From: Pleodorina starrii
Taxonomy: Eukaryota > Chlorophyta > Chlorophyceae > Chlamydomonadales > Volvocaceae
Assembly (NCBI GenBank): GCA_030267565.1
Contig: BRXU01000047.1
Coordinates: 558,001-622,000, forward strand
Direction of reading: 5' to 3'
Length of the DNA: 64,000 nucleotides
Position 1 is the stretch's first letter. Each line of letters opens with the position of its first letter. Below are positions 39,515 to 51,295 of the stretch, piece after piece. The position numbers and the translations under genes were made by a program. The notes beneath the pieces are model-generated. The model worked only from the letters and a program-made list of their open reading frames with translations. It was not told the DNA's origin and searched no databases.

Positions 39515-42500
39515 TTATGTGCCTGCCGGTTGCGGTTCCGCGTGGGGGTTACGTTCCATTTGCCTGCGGGTTATAACGATAGTGTTGAGTGTTCTAACTG
39601 CATGGTCGTGGAGGTCGTTGCAGCAGGTTCGGGCTTCCTTGCTGCCCGTGCCTAGGGTGCGGAGTAGAGGGCGTAGGTCCTTTCTTATGGTACCCGCGAA
39701 GCCGAGGCTGATGGCTTCCTGTGTTGTGTAGCGGACCTTCCATCCGGCTTCCGTGAGGCGTTTGGCCAGTTCTGCATGTTGTGCGGCCTTGTCGTGCTGT
39801 TTCTGTGTGTGGTTTGTGTCAGCGGTGTAACCGACCTCAATAATGTGTACTGTGTGTTGACTGGGGTCTGGGGGTCCCATGTACCCTGGCGCTCGCGCTT
39901 CGTGGAGGGGGATGTCGGGTATAAGGAGTATATCGGGCCGCATCTTGAGGCGTTCCTCATCCGCAATTTCCGGGAGCAGCCATTTGGGAAGGCGTGTGCC
40001 AGCCACGTAGTCTGGTCGGGTGTCCGCGGGGCCGGCGTCCATTATAATGTAGCAGCCTCCGTGGGACCCCCGGGCTAGCGTACTGGTAATTGTCTGGACC
40101 GCCTTGTTGTGCCGCTGTATGTACAGGGCTCGCATTCGGGGGTGAAGGCATCCTCCGAGGATGTGCGCCCCGGAGTCGAGATGGTTGCACAGGGGGCAGT
40201 GTCCTAACGACGCGGGGCATCCAGGTGCCAATGGTTTCTTAAATCGGTTCGCCAGCTTGGCGCTCCATAGCTGGCCATACAGGTAGTCGAAGCATCGTTT
40301 GACATGCTTGTGTCGACCCGCCTTGCGCTGTAAAGTTCGAGTGCTGGTGCTTATGTCAAGGTCGGGCAGGGTGTTGGCGACGTATTTAATGTAATCTGTT
40401 TCGTTCGTGTATCCCGAGAGAGTCTCCGGGTTGACCAAGGACTCGATACCGCGGTTAAGGTCGTTAGCATAGTGCCCAGCATTCTTCTCAGGCCCAGCCA
40501 TTTTCCGCAGCCACCAGTGTTGGCTTCGTGGATTATTGTCTGAGGTTTCGGTTGCGCTCAGCGCTTCGGGGTCCAGCTTGGAGAGTCCCCGCGCGGCTTG
40601 TACGGCTGCTTTGTCCGCTTTCTCGTTGTACGTTACCCCAGTGTGGGCTTTCACTTTAAGCAAAGAAGTCTTCAGGTTACAGGCCGCTCGTCGTTTAAGT
40701 ATTAATACGATTTGCTCAAGCAGCGCCTTATGCTTACTAAGCTGAAGCTTATGTGGATTGTTTATCATATTTTTAATGAGATGTAGAGACGCGGCAGAAT
40801 CCGTCCAGATAGTTAGGTGAGCTTCGTCGTGCAGCGTGCCTCTGCGCATCTGGAGACCCTGATGGATGGCACTCAGTTCGCACCGTGTGATAGTTTGGCA
40901 GCCCTGGTGTCCTGCATTCACATCTATGTGGAGTGTTGTGTTGGTAAGTGCGTCAACCGCCGCGGCTCCCAGGAGATGTCTTTCCTCTTCGCCATCTTTA
41001 ATCTTTTGCACTGACCCATCTGTGTATATGGCGTCTTGGGCGTTGTATCGCAGCGCATATTTGGCAGAAAATGCCAGGAACGTGGCGCTTCCCTCTTCCG
41101 TGGGGATGTTGTCGCACGTACGGGAGGGCACCGCCGCGGCGGGTGGCTTCTCGGTCATACTGCGCACCCGCTTGCGCACCCATTGGGGTGGCTTCCAAGA
41201 GAGGGCGGGGCCAGTGGCGACGTGGCGGGCTGCCGTCATAGCAAGCGCTCGGCGGAGGCTGGTACCGTACGCGCGGCCGGATTCATTGCTAACCAGGAGT
41301 AGGGTGAGTCCGTTTGGGTAGGGTTTTGGAGCGTCTATGCTCACTTCGCTGTAGAGGTCCCCCGTTCCTGACAAGGGGTTGGTGTCGGCTTCCTTGAAGC
41401 CGGAAAAAGGGCGGGGCCCCACTAAATCCGTACGGGTTAAGTTGAGTGCTAGGGTGGCGAGGGCGTGAAGTAGTGTGAGAGTGTCGACATTCCTGCTGAT
41501 AGACAGCCAGAGCTTTTTCCCGAAATGCCTGCTAGCCGAGTCGTTAGCAAGGCCTGCCGGCGCCGCGCGAAGCGCGTCATCCCGTCGGGTGCATGAGCGC
41601 ATGTGCGCATCGACCGAAATACGGCATTTCCAAAGCGAGCGGCGAGGGCGTCAACTGTGAGAGTGTCGACATTCCTGCTGATAGGCAGCCAGAGCTTTAT
41701 ATCTGAAATGCCTGCGGCTTCAGCAATCCGACCCATGTTTAGCATCGCGCGCCGTCTCGGCACTGTGCAACTCTTCCGGCCAGCGCATTGGCTGAAGTTA
41801 CTTGACAGTAGACATGGAGTGTATCATTTACACATCACGCAGGCTGACTTGCCAATAGAAGGACAGCGGAACTGTTTGCGAGGGTTGCGACGACGTGCAG
41901 TTGCCGACGAGAGTGCACAGGCTTCGCTACTGAGGTATTCGCCGTAGAGGAGGCTTGACTGCTTTAACATTAGGACAGGGAATGTAGAAGTCCATCCCCT
42001 AGGTTGCCGACTGGACTTGTTGGGCGGCCCGCTGAAGACCGCTGCGTCATGCGTGCATTTGCGGCTTGGCGTCCAACAAACAGCAGTTTGCCCCTCATGG
42101 TTTGCTCCGTGCAACCTTTGTAATAGTAATATGCGTCAAGACGATCGGACCGGCTAGCAGAGCTGTGGTGTGGTCGCGGGAAGAATGTTTGCAATGCAAA
42201 CATAGTTGGTTGCCGAAACGAAGATTCATTTCACGCCGTCATGTCAGAAATCCACTTTGAGGAACGATGAATCTTCTGGAAATAATTATAGGCCGAGAGG
42301 CGTTGGTTTGACCTCGGCCTCGGTCCATGGAGACTGCCGAACTGGTTTTTACTCGTGCGATGTTGGGTTCCAATAATAAATTTACCGTGCAATAAAGAAT
42401 GTAATCTTTTACTTATGCAGTATTTCCGTTGGCCGAGATTCTGCACTTTTGTTAGGACACCACAGTTCACAGTCCACAGTCCACACGGACATGGGCAATC

Positions 42501-44595
42501 CTACAGGGCGGGGCCCCCCCGGGCGCTTCGCGCTGGGGCCCCGCCCAAAAATGCGTCTATTGTACCGATCATAGTGACCAGCGGGTGGGTGAGGTAGCGG
42601 GTGTAGGGCGCCGTTTGGGACGTGGGCAGCAGGAGTAGGGTAGCGGTGGGGTTATCTGTGTTCCGTGTCGCGTCGGCCCAGCCTAGCGCCCATCGCAGTG
42701 CATGATGCCCCTCGTCCGGCTTAGGTTCAGGGTGCGCAACGGATATGCCCGTGCACGGTTGCGAATACGCGTCGTGGTTGGCTCCGAAGAGCTGATCTTC
42801 TGGGTACCGCGAGTAGTAGATGGCGGTGCTGTCTGCTACGTTGAGGGGGGATGCAAAGCGCTCTGTTGCGGCGCCCAGCGCGGTCATGAGGCGTTTCATC
42901 AGCCGTTCAGATATCCTCCGCTCATGGGCCTCTCGAATGGGGTGTGCTTTGGTGCCCCCTCCGTCCGTCCCGATACCGCAGGAGGAGGCGTGCGACATCC
43001 TCCGCGAAGCCACCCGCGGCCGCGATCTGTGCGTGCTCTTCCGGGCGTTTCTGTTGGGCGTCGCTGTACCGGAGCCACAGGCTGCGGAGGCGGCTTGCCG
43101 ACAGCTGGCCGACGCAGCGCCCTTGGGGATCGTATACGAATGCCATCCCAATGGCTTGCAGTCCATCGGGTATGTCCCCACTGCCGTCCCATGGTACATG
43201 CCTGTGTGTGCCCTTACGATTGCCAATTTGGACCGTGTATCGCCCGGGCGGGTGGATGTCCCGGTCCGGGTTACCCGGTTGCACGTTGATTTCAACAAAC
43301 TGCCGTAGGAGACGTTGGCCTCGGGTCACGTTGAGGCATTCAGTCTCCCATCTACCTTGCTGTTGCCATTCCGTCAGGTGGCGGTCACGTGCATTTTCCA
43401 TTCGACCGGGGTCCTGTTCGGCCTCCATGGCGCGCCGATGCCGGAATGCATTCCGCAGCTCTGTCCAGTTGTCTTGCGAGGCCAGTCGCAACTCTTCATC
43501 TTCGGTGGGAGCCCATTCTACCTCGACTATCGTTTCGGGGTGGGTGGGGTCGGTGGGGGATTCGTACCGGTGCACCGCCTTGGGGTGGTAACCATTCTCG
43601 GTGTACAGTGCTATTGCCCCTTTAGTGATGACAGTACGTTCCCATTCAACCCGGTAGTATGTTCGGTGTGTGTCTCGGGTAGCCGAGTCGGTTGTGCGTT
43701 GTCGCTTGGGTTTCGGAGTGCTGACGGCGACCCGCTTGCGGATTTCCGCTTTGATACAGGCCACCCTCTCTTGGTCCCCGAAGAGAAGCTGTGTGATGCT
43801 TAGGCCATATTGGACTGGTGTCCCCGCAGGCCACGCCGTCTCCCCATGGAGCATCTGGAGGAGCCGTTCGGCGGAGCCCACTTTGGACGTGAGGCCCCGG
43901 TGGAGCGGATGGCGCAGGATTCGTTCGCAGTGCTGAAGGGTAAGTGGGGTTTGCCGGGGGTCCCACCCAATGGCCTCGGCATCTGTGATACCGTCGACTG
44001 GTTTCAGGTTCTGCCGAAGGAGGTATGCTTTGAGCAGCTCACTATCGGTCTTCCGCTGTGGCTGGTGTCGCCTGGCGGCTGGCCGGGCGGCCGGGCGTCG
44101 TGACTCGGGGGCTGTTGCGGTGCCGGACGGCGCTGCTGCATTTTGGGTTCCCGTCTCCACACGAGGGGTTGTTGCGCCTGGGCGTGGGGGAGGGATTCCA
44201 GCTGGGGCGGCCGGCACGGTGTCGGCCGGGTCGCGGGGCTTGGCCAAGACGTACTTCCTTAGGGTTCCGTGGGGGATGGGGGTGGGTCTTGGCGCTTCCT
44301 TCGCAATATCAGTCAGGTGTGGGTCCTCCGTGAGGAGTCGTAGTTCGGGGGGCAGGGGTGCTACACCACGGTGGCGCGGTGCCCGGGCGCGCACACTGGG
44401 GTCAGCGTTCAGGGCGAGGCTGAGCTGGTTTAGGGCTATCCGATGGCGTGGGCCCACTTTCCTGCCGCCGATGCGTTGCAGCTGGTCGGTGGTGATGAGG
44501 TGCGCTCCCGTGTTCTTGTCTTTCAGGGCCCTGAGGTCCAGGCCAAGTTCCAGCAGGGGTTGTATGCATCGGAAGAGGAGCGCGAGATCTTTGGA
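39515..44595 (-). pseudogene. Dualen polyprotein remnant: linker, RNase H and restriction-like endonuclease
   Basis: Three blocks read in order on the minus strand. Block 1 (44595 to about 42960) covers the region between RT and RNase H. A frameshift at about 42960 follows LLLRYRDG. Block 2 (to 42551) ends in VTMIGTIDAF, where the ~1.18 kb element enters. Block 3 (41370 to 39515) resumes with SGTGDLYSE and runs to RRQMERNPHAEPQPAGT and the stop. RNase H signature residues survive (YTDGS, CELSAI, TDSAA, EKADKAA), as do the CPLC zinc-finger motif and the endonuclease RPD...EVGYTADTN motif. Damage therefore looks recent. The family's RNase H removes RNA from cDNA hybrids; this copy cannot move alone. 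Confidence 0.9.
41371..42550 (+). mobile_element. ~1.18 kb non-autonomous element, copy B (nested in Dualen)
   Basis: Begins ACAAGGGGTTGGTGTCGG and ends in the GGGCGGGGCCCC hairpin plus AAAAA. The host Dualen reading frame lies on both sides, so these ends are well defined. It contains two direct copies, ~175 bp apart, of a block with GAGAGTGTCGACATTCCTGC. No coding frame of note. Any target duplication is at most a few bases and cannot be fixed. Confidence 0.85.
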
Positions 44596-45042
44596 GCAAG
44601 AACCACGGCGGGTCGCAGGACGCCAAACAATGTTAGTCCGGTACGGAGCGACGAGCATTAAAGCTTAAGCACTCAACGAGACTTAAATGCTCGGCACAAC
44701 GGCTGTACGACAATCGGAGGTTCCCTCATGCGACTGAGCTGCGGCAGCGTGCGAACCACGCTACAACACTCCTAGCAATCTGCGTACACCTGTGGTAACC
44801 CTCGTTTGAGCCTCGGGACGCCACCCCAAACTTCACCCCACCCACCACTCCCTCGTGTAGTTTGGGATAAGGGGGGGCGACCACGAACCTGCCCACAACC
44901 AGAAAAGCGCGGCCGCCAGCACGCCAAAGGCTAGACAATGGGCTTCGAGACCCACGACACGGGCCCAGAACGGTCCGAAACACCAGTCTAGACGTTTAAG
45001 ACGCACGGGCCCAGCCCGCGAGCAGCGACAGGCTCCTAACCG
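44596..45042. other. No gene recognised
   Basis: Unique-looking sequence between the truncated Dualen and the recombinase. It contains ACTCAACGAGACTTAAATGC near 44672 but nothing I can assign. Confidence 0.4.
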
Positions 45043-46343
45043 TCATTCCGACCGCGGCCGCACGTCGCGCTGGTGGCGGTCGCGGTCCAGATAGCGAGAC
45101 AGCGTGGCGACACTCCGCAGCTGCCCCAAACCCAGCAAGGTGGGAACCTCCCCGCCGGCGGCATCCGCAGCCTGCAGGGCCCCACGCCGGAAGCTGTGAA
45201 CAGTCTCCTGGTCGTGCAAACCCGCCGCCTCCAGGTGTAGGCGGACCCGGGCGGCCAGGCTCGCGCTGGTCAGCGCGGTGTCCTTAAAGCTCCGCTTGTC
45301 GGCCGCCAGGGGGCGAAACAGCAGGTCCACGACGGCGCTGCCCGCCGGGGCATCAGGCTGACCGCAGCACCATACGTAGTGGGCCAGAGTGCGCGGGACG
45401 CAGAGGGCGGGCTCCGCCGAGTTAGGCTCCAACACGACCAGTGGGGCACGGGCCAGCTTGTACGTCTTCGTGCCGCGTTGACGGAAGCCCAGCGTGGGAG
45501 CGGCCTCTGAGCCCCACAGCCAGGGCGGAGGCAGCGGAAAACCGGTGTAGGGCCGATCCGGCTGCGTCGGGTCGACAAAGTCACCCAGGCCCAACTTGCC
45601 GATGTCGTGACCCCGGAACGCAGTCTGCCACAGCAGCAAGACGCACAAGAGGTCCCGCAGCAGCACAATCCGCTCCAGGGAGCACGAGGCTTCGGCCACC
45701 GCACCCCACAGGTAGGCCAACAGCGCCCGGTACTTGGCGTACGTCATGGGCACCGCCGACACCTCGGATACCCCCGCGAGCACCCGGGTACGTTGGTAGG
45801 CGGCCCGAAAGTCATCCACCCAGATACAGTCGCAAGGGTTGCCCTGCCCAGTGTACGAGTTGTAGGGGCCGGTGCGCCCGGCCCGGGCGAAGAAGCCGAC
45901 AGGCAGCCCTTGACGGCGGAGGGGCCCGCCTCGCCGCCACCCCGACCGCGGTGGTGAGGCAACCACCAGGTTACCATGTAAACCAGCACGTCGTCGGGAG
46001 TGCAGTCCCCCCACGACCGGCCGCGCCCGCAGCGGGCGAGCCAGTCCAGGAACTCTGCGGTCGAGGCGTCCTGCCGCTCCACAGTCTTGCTCGCCAAGGC
46101 CCCCAGGAGCACCTGGTTCACGACCGCCAGCCCCTGCTGATAAGAAGTGGCCTGCTCGGCGAGTGGGGCAGGCGGGGTTGCCCGGAGCCGTCCGGAGATC
46201 CGAGCCAAGCGACCACTCGCCACACCCAAGGGCGGCACCCCCTGCACAGAGTGGTGGGCGGGCCGACGACGAAGGGTTAAGGACGCGCAGGAAGGCGGGA
46301 CGCGGACTGGCGGCAGCCGTGTGCGGAAGACCCGCCGACTCAC
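45043..46343 (-). pseudogene. Tyrosine recombinase, frameshifted (DIRS/PAT- or Crypton-like)
   Basis: The 3' frame (stop at 45043) carries the catalytic set of a tyrosine recombinase: Arg in TAFRGHDIGKL (about 45613), the beta-hairpin Lys in RGTKTYKLA, the H-x-x-R box VHSFRRGALQ, and the nucleophile Tyr in TLSRYLD (about 45092). The matching core-binding N-terminal half is in another frame (46343 to about 45900: SYQQGLAVVNQVLLGAL, STAEFLDWLARC, DDVLVYMVTWW, PSAVKGCLS). The frames swap near 45900, just before RTGPYNSYTGQGNP. Such enzymes move DIRS/PAT retroelements (Kangaroo in Volvox, for example) and Cryptons by site-specific recombination. No adjacent reverse transcriptase or split repeats were seen, so the class is open. 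The frameshift could also be a short intron or a sequencing indel. Confidence 0.7.
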
Positions 46344-47640
46344 GACACCCAGTCCCTCCCAAAGCCGCTTCGCACCTGCCCAGCGAGGCCCGGCTGCGGG
46401 AAACCGACAGAGAAGCCCAGATTGGGCGGGGAGAAGAAGGAGGCGCCCATCAATCGGACCGGCGGCATGGCGGGCAGAGACCCCTACACGAGCAGGACAG
46501 GAGCGAGGAGCGGTTAGCTCCGGAGCGAGACAGGGCAGCCGGCCCGCGGACAGCCCTTCAAACGGCAGACGGGAAAATGGGTGGCCGAGACGCGAAGTGG
46601 CGACGAGGCCAAGTTTGCTGACGCGCGACGCTCACCGGAAGAGAGGGCCCCGAGGCAGGGACGGAGCCAGACACACCCGGGAAGGGGCCGACGAGCGGGA
46701 CTGAGCTCGGGGGCACAAGCGGCCCGAAGTCGACGCCGAGGGCCTGCGGCCGAGCACGAAGTGGAGTCGGACCGGATGGACGGGGTACCGCCCCGGCCCA
46801 ACGTAGGCAGACGCACCGGTGGTTGGAGCGGCGACACCCCGGCGGAGAAACCGGGCCAGCCGCCGACGGAAAATGGCGCCTGCGGCAACACATCGGACCC
46901 TAAATCACTAACGGTCCAGTGGGCAGAGCGGAGCGCAAGCAACGAAGGCATACCTGCAGAGGAGACAGAGGCGGGAAGCCAATAGCGCCCGCCGAGGCAG
47001 GCACACCGGCAGACGGGAGAACCTGCGAAACCATCAGGCAACCACCACCCGGCCGCCAGACCGGATGCGGAAGAGAGAGAAAATAGCCGAGTCAGCCACG
47101 GCACAGAACGAGATAGCAGAGACGCGCGTGGCCCGACCCGGGCCAAGGAGTCCGGCACGCGAAATGACATGCGTACATCCGGCGCCGACCGAGGCGGACA
47201 GGTCCCCAATCGCCGGTTCGCACGGACTCTTGAATGAACTAGGCCAGAGTTCTTACGCACCGTTGCTCCGAACCCAAGGCTCTGAACTTGCGCGTCAACG
47301 TGAAGGTCAACATTACGGTTAAGATCAACGTTAAGGTCAACGTTAAGCTTACATGTGACATGTAACGTTAAGCTTACAGTAGACACCGCAGAAGCCGCAC
47401 GGCGAAGACATGGCGACCGACGACAGTTTAAATATCGCGACGACGTAGTATCCTCCGCCGCCGGCGTCTGGCGTGCAACGAGACATTCGCCGCAGCCGCA
47501 ACAGCAGCCCCAACAGCAGCTCGCTCGCAATGTAAAAACATCGGGCAGCGACCCGTATGTTCGGTCGTCAGCACATCACGCACCCCTCTGAACAACTTCT
47601 GTACACACACTATAACATTACATGCGACAAAGAATTAATA
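46344..47640. other. No gene recognised; GC-rich sequence next to recombinase
   Basis: Overlapping open frames on both strands: a 338-codon minus frame at 46514-47530, and Arg/Glu/Gly-rich plus frames at 46147-46985. None has a recognisable domain. At about 47288-47375 there are imperfect repeats of ACGTTAAGGTCAAC. If the recombinase belongs to a DIRS/PAT-like element, this could be part of its body. Confidence 0.35.
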
Positions 47641-48660
47641 TACAGCATTTGTTTGGGAAAGCGTGAACGGTTTCCCGACACGTGCACACTGCAACGACTC
47701 GTTAACAGCGCAGCTACACGATTTTCGCGGGGCGACCCCCATCCACACGCAAACGTGTGTGAATGTGGACGCAAGAACACATGGCTGCACACGAAGGGGC
47801 GACCCGCAGTGGGACGCGACCCGCAGTGGGACGCGACCCGCAGTGGGACGCGACCCGCAGTGGGAGACCTCCTAGCTAGCGGCTGAAGGCTAGGGGCTAG
47901 GGGTTAGGGGCTAGCCCCTAGGGGCTAGGGCCTAGAAGCTAGCCCCTAGGGTCTAGGAGCGGCGGCGTGCGACTTTAGAAACGCATCGACGCCTGTGCAC
48001 GGACTAGGCGCTGACACCACTGGGCGACTAGATGCTGATACCGCTGGGCGACTGGGTGCTGACACCGCTGGGCGACTGGGCGCTGACACCGCTGTGCGAC
48101 TAGCTAGGCGCTGATACCGCTGGGTGACTGGGTGCTGACACCGCTGGGCGACTGGGCGCTGACACCGCTGGGCGACTAGATGCTGATACCGCTGAGCGAC
48201 TGGGTGCTGACACCGCTGGGCGACTAGATGCTGATACCGCTGGGCGACTAGCTAGGCGCTGATACCGCTCGCACCAACAGGCGACCCACACGAAGGGGCG
48301 ACCCACACGAAGGGGCGACCCACACGAAGGGGCGACCCACACCAAGGGGCGACCCACACCAAGGGGCGACCCGCACCAAGGGGCGACCCACACGACGAAG
48401 GGGCGACGACCTACACGAAGGGGCGACCTGCACGACGAAGGGGTGACCCGCACCAAGGGGCCACCCGCACGAAGGGGCGACCCGCACGAAGGGGCGACCC
48501 GCACGAAGGGGCGACCCGCACGAAGGGGCCACTCGCACGAAGGGGCCACCCGCACTTATGAGCGGCCCGCAGTAGGGAGCAACCTGCAGTAGGAGGCAAC
48601 CCGTAGTAGGAGGCCACCCACACGACGGGGCCACCCGCACGAAGGGGCAGCTCTGCCAAC
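47640..48660 (+). repeat. Minisatellite cluster 2 (17-bp and 24-bp units) with palindromic core
   Basis: 47670-47730 resembles 39000-39060. 47800-47865 has four 17-bp units (GACCCGCAGTGGGACGC). 47888-47960 repeats the GGGGCTAG/CTAGCCCC palindrome block. 48005-48270 has 24-bp units as in cluster 1. 48285-48560 has 17-bp units (GAAGGGGCGACCCGCAC). The same building blocks as 38485-39360 appear in a different order. Confidence 0.85.
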
Positions 48661-48942
48661 ATTGATACCTCTCCTCACAGATACGCCGTACACCTTGCCG
48701 CATTCTGTGCCGCGCCAGCCTCCAACCCATTATAGCGTTCCTTTACACGGGGATTATAGCGTGGTACAAACCGGTTCACCTCAAACGGTCTCAAAATGAA
48801 TCGCCGCTGCTGTTGCAGCTGCGGTCGCCGCTGCTGTCGCCACTGCTGTCGCGACCGCTGCCACCGCGGCTGATTTTACTCCACGGCGATACACGCCGCA
48901 ATCCCAGCATATCTGAGACTTGCCACCCACCTAGGCACTCAC

Positions 48943-49050
48943 CGGTTACCGTTACGGTTACGGTTAGGGTTACGGTTACGGTTCCAGTTCCAGTTACGGT
49001 TACGGTACTGTTACGATTACAGTTACGTATGGTTACGGATACGGTTACCG
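48943..49050 (+). repeat. GTTACG hexanucleotide repeat
   Basis: About 17 imperfect copies of GTTACG (variants GTTAGG, GTTCCA, ATTACA). It is close to the 3' side of the family-B SINE at 49090-49510 and could be a decayed tail, though about 40 bp separate them. Confidence 0.85.
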
Positions 49051-49089
49051 TGCGGCTGCTTCTGCCACTCGGCGCCCATCAGAAGCGCG

Positions 49090-49510
49090 GCCCGAATGTA
49101 AGTAGCACGGGCGCTCGCGCCCTGCGAGTGTTAAGGGAGCAGACTGATGACTCTTCGGCGGGTACGTACAGCCCACTACCGCGGTGACCGTATTTTTGAC
49201 TAAGATGGGTTGCTTCTCCCACCCCTCCGTGTCTGGACTCCGTCTCACTCGGATCACATCTGGGTACCCGCACGCATTCTTCCCAGATATGCCAGACACA
49301 TCGATCACTATTGTTGAACATTCAACCGTGATGACGTCTACTAATGCAGGGAGCAGGGACATGGCTAAAAAGTCATGCGATCGTCTGCTGTTCGTCCCAC
49401 ACCTGGGGTACCCGTCGGTGACACAGTCCACTGCTTAGGCCAGGATTGATCCGGTCACCTCATGGTCACTAGATCAGTGCCCTAACTCTCAGGCACTTCC
49501 TATGAGATAA
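49090..49510 (-). mobile_element. tRNA-derived SINE (family B), copy 2
   Basis: Matches 35223-35640 over ~390 bp in the same orientation. The A-box region is intact (TGCCTGAGAGTTAGGGCAC on the minus strand), but the B box is decayed (GGATCAATCC). Small indels, such as TCGATCACTA near 49303, distinguish the copies. Confidence 0.75.
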
Positions 49511-50094
49511 ATGTCGGGGCTAGTACATAAGTATCAAGGGCAAAGCAGAAGCCCCGCCTGCTATCTACTAGCTGCCATGTCTGCCAGAGCGGGCTGCTAA
49601 GGGCCTACTAAGGGTGCTATATGTCAAAGGGGAGTTAAGCGGGAGCGAAGGCCATTATTATTTACGGCAATTAGGCACTTTGTAACACGGCGTTTACAAT
49701 ACCGTCTAGATGCCGTACAAATGGCTAGCATAGGGCACGATGGAGGGTGCTGGTCTGCAGTCGGCAGGCCCGTGAGGTTCTAAGTTGACTCAGAATGCGC
49801 CAGCGCAGGACCCTAGTTGTCCCTCATTGTAACTCTCGCATCCTAGCATAAAGCCTAGGAAAGGCGTCACACAGCATCTCGATCGAGAAGCCTTTGCTCC
49901 GCCCAAGCATTACACACTTACGGCATTCAGATAGCGTACATACACCCGGAAAGCACGCTTTCCACACACACAGAGATGCTTACAGTGTAGGCGTGCACCA
50001 TGTACGTAATAAACCACATTTGGACGTCCGTGTGGGGCTTCTGGCACCGCGCTCAGCGGTAGCATCCATGTCTGATATACATGTATTTACTCAC

Positions 50095-50343
50095 CTTGCT
50101 TCGCACCCGCCACTCTCGTTGGATCCCGCCAGAACCCCGGGATGAGCTGGCCCTCTGGGATGGAGCCGCCCTGGTTGGGCTTGAGGCGGCAGATGCCGGT
50201 GCTGCGCTCCCAGTCCCAGTAAACGCAGGTAGAGCTGACGTAGCAGGCCTGGCAGCAGGCACCCTCGTCGGGCTCGGTCGAGGTGGCCAGGACGGCGGAG
50301 TCGTTGCCGTACCTGGCACCGTATTGCAACTGCACGGTACAGG
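50095..50343 (-). CDS. Matrix gene exon: first PAN/apple-like Cys-rich domain
   Basis: A 249-bp exon, phase 1 at both ends: acceptor CATCACAG before 50343, consensus donor GTGAGT after 50095. It encodes ACTVQLQYGARYGNDSAV, GACCQACYVSSTCVYWDW, GICRLKPNQGG and RVAGAKQ. Cys pattern and core are as in the exon at 28423-28665. PAN/apple domains bind proteins or carbohydrates outside the cell. Its length is a multiple of three with equal end phases, so it can be duplicated or skipped without breaking the frame. Confidence 0.75.
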
Positions 50344-50805
50344 CTGTGATGGACAGCACATACAGAAATGTGGGCGGTATATAACGTATACATGAGGAGG
50401 GCGCAGCAGCGAAGGATTGCAAATAATGCAAGCAATGTATGTATATGTCCCATCCGTCCTCGCTCCATCCTGCTGGTGCGTGTATCTGATATTGAGCAAC
50501 CCGCCTAAATGCGCGCCGCATGTACGACCATTTTGTGTGTATGGGTGTGTTTGAGAGGAGAACACAGAGATCGATGCATGCCCGACTGTCCTGATCTTGC
50601 TTCCGCATCACTTGACGAGAGGTACGTAAAAGTAGACATACAGCTAGCGGTTAGTTGTTATATAAATGGACCGAATCGAAGTAAAACATATTAATACAAC
50701 TCGGATCGCTGGTGGCCCACCGCCACACGGCAGAAGCTTAAACCTTGCGATGCGCTAACATTCAACATGACATCCTCCCATCCATCCTGTTAGGTAAGTG
50801 TGCAC

Positions 50806-51295
50806 CTGCGGGTTCTCCGTACACTTCCAGTTCCGCGATATAAAGGCGTGTGTTATTACTATTAGTCACATGAAGGCTGAGGACGCGACCCGTCCATGGC
50901 GGGGAGAGGTTCACGGTGATTACAGCTCCGGTAGTGCTGCTCGTGCCTGCAGCGTTGTAGAATGTGGGATTGAAGCTAGGCACGAAGAGGGTTCTTGTGA
51001 CGCTAGATCCCCCAAATCGCATATTAAGGCCCGTGACGTTGTCGCCGCAGCAGTCCCTTCGGTTGTAATACACAACGCGGTTGATCGTGACCAGCTCCCC
51101 AAAGTCGATGCTGAACCAGGGCGACGTGTCTGGTGTGCCGCTGATGTAGGTGCTTGCATTACTGTCTGCTGTGGGGATGACACCGTCAATGGCTAGCAGT
51201 GGCCCGTAAAGGATGTTGTTGTTGTTCAGCACTGTTGAGCTCTGCACTGTCATATTGGCGGTGGTCAGGATGATGTTTGTGTCGGGGGGGGGGGG
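50806..51295 (-). CDS. Matrix gene exon: first F5/8C discoidin-like domain
   Basis: The exon starts after acceptor TATGCAG at 51295 with a short Pro run, then [52 protein letters not shown] and IAELEVYGEPA. It ends in phase 1 at 50806 (donor GTGCAC) and joins the PAN exon across a 462-bp intron. The [11 protein letters not shown] and ELxVYG motifs are shared with the second F5/8C domain (29832-32443). The domain family binds glycans or membranes. The leading Pro run suggests a Pro-rich linker upstream, as in the other module, but the preceding exon is not identifiable. Confidence 0.75.

Larger units (their letters stand above)
39376..44595 (-). mobile_element. 5'-truncated Dualen/RandI copy with nested insertion
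   Basis: The minus-strand 3' UTR and ATT-type tail (39376-39510) match 63850-63988. Coding sequence matches the intact element from about residue 2478 to its end, so the protease, AP-endonuclease and reverse transcriptase are missing. It is interrupted by the ~1.18 kb element at 41371-42550. No clear target duplication was found at the two ends. Confidence 0.9.

Noticed and set aside
46514..47530. 338-codon minus-strand gene beside the recombinase
   Set aside because: No domain, low-complexity Ser/Arg/Ala-rich composition, and equally long competing frames on the other strand.
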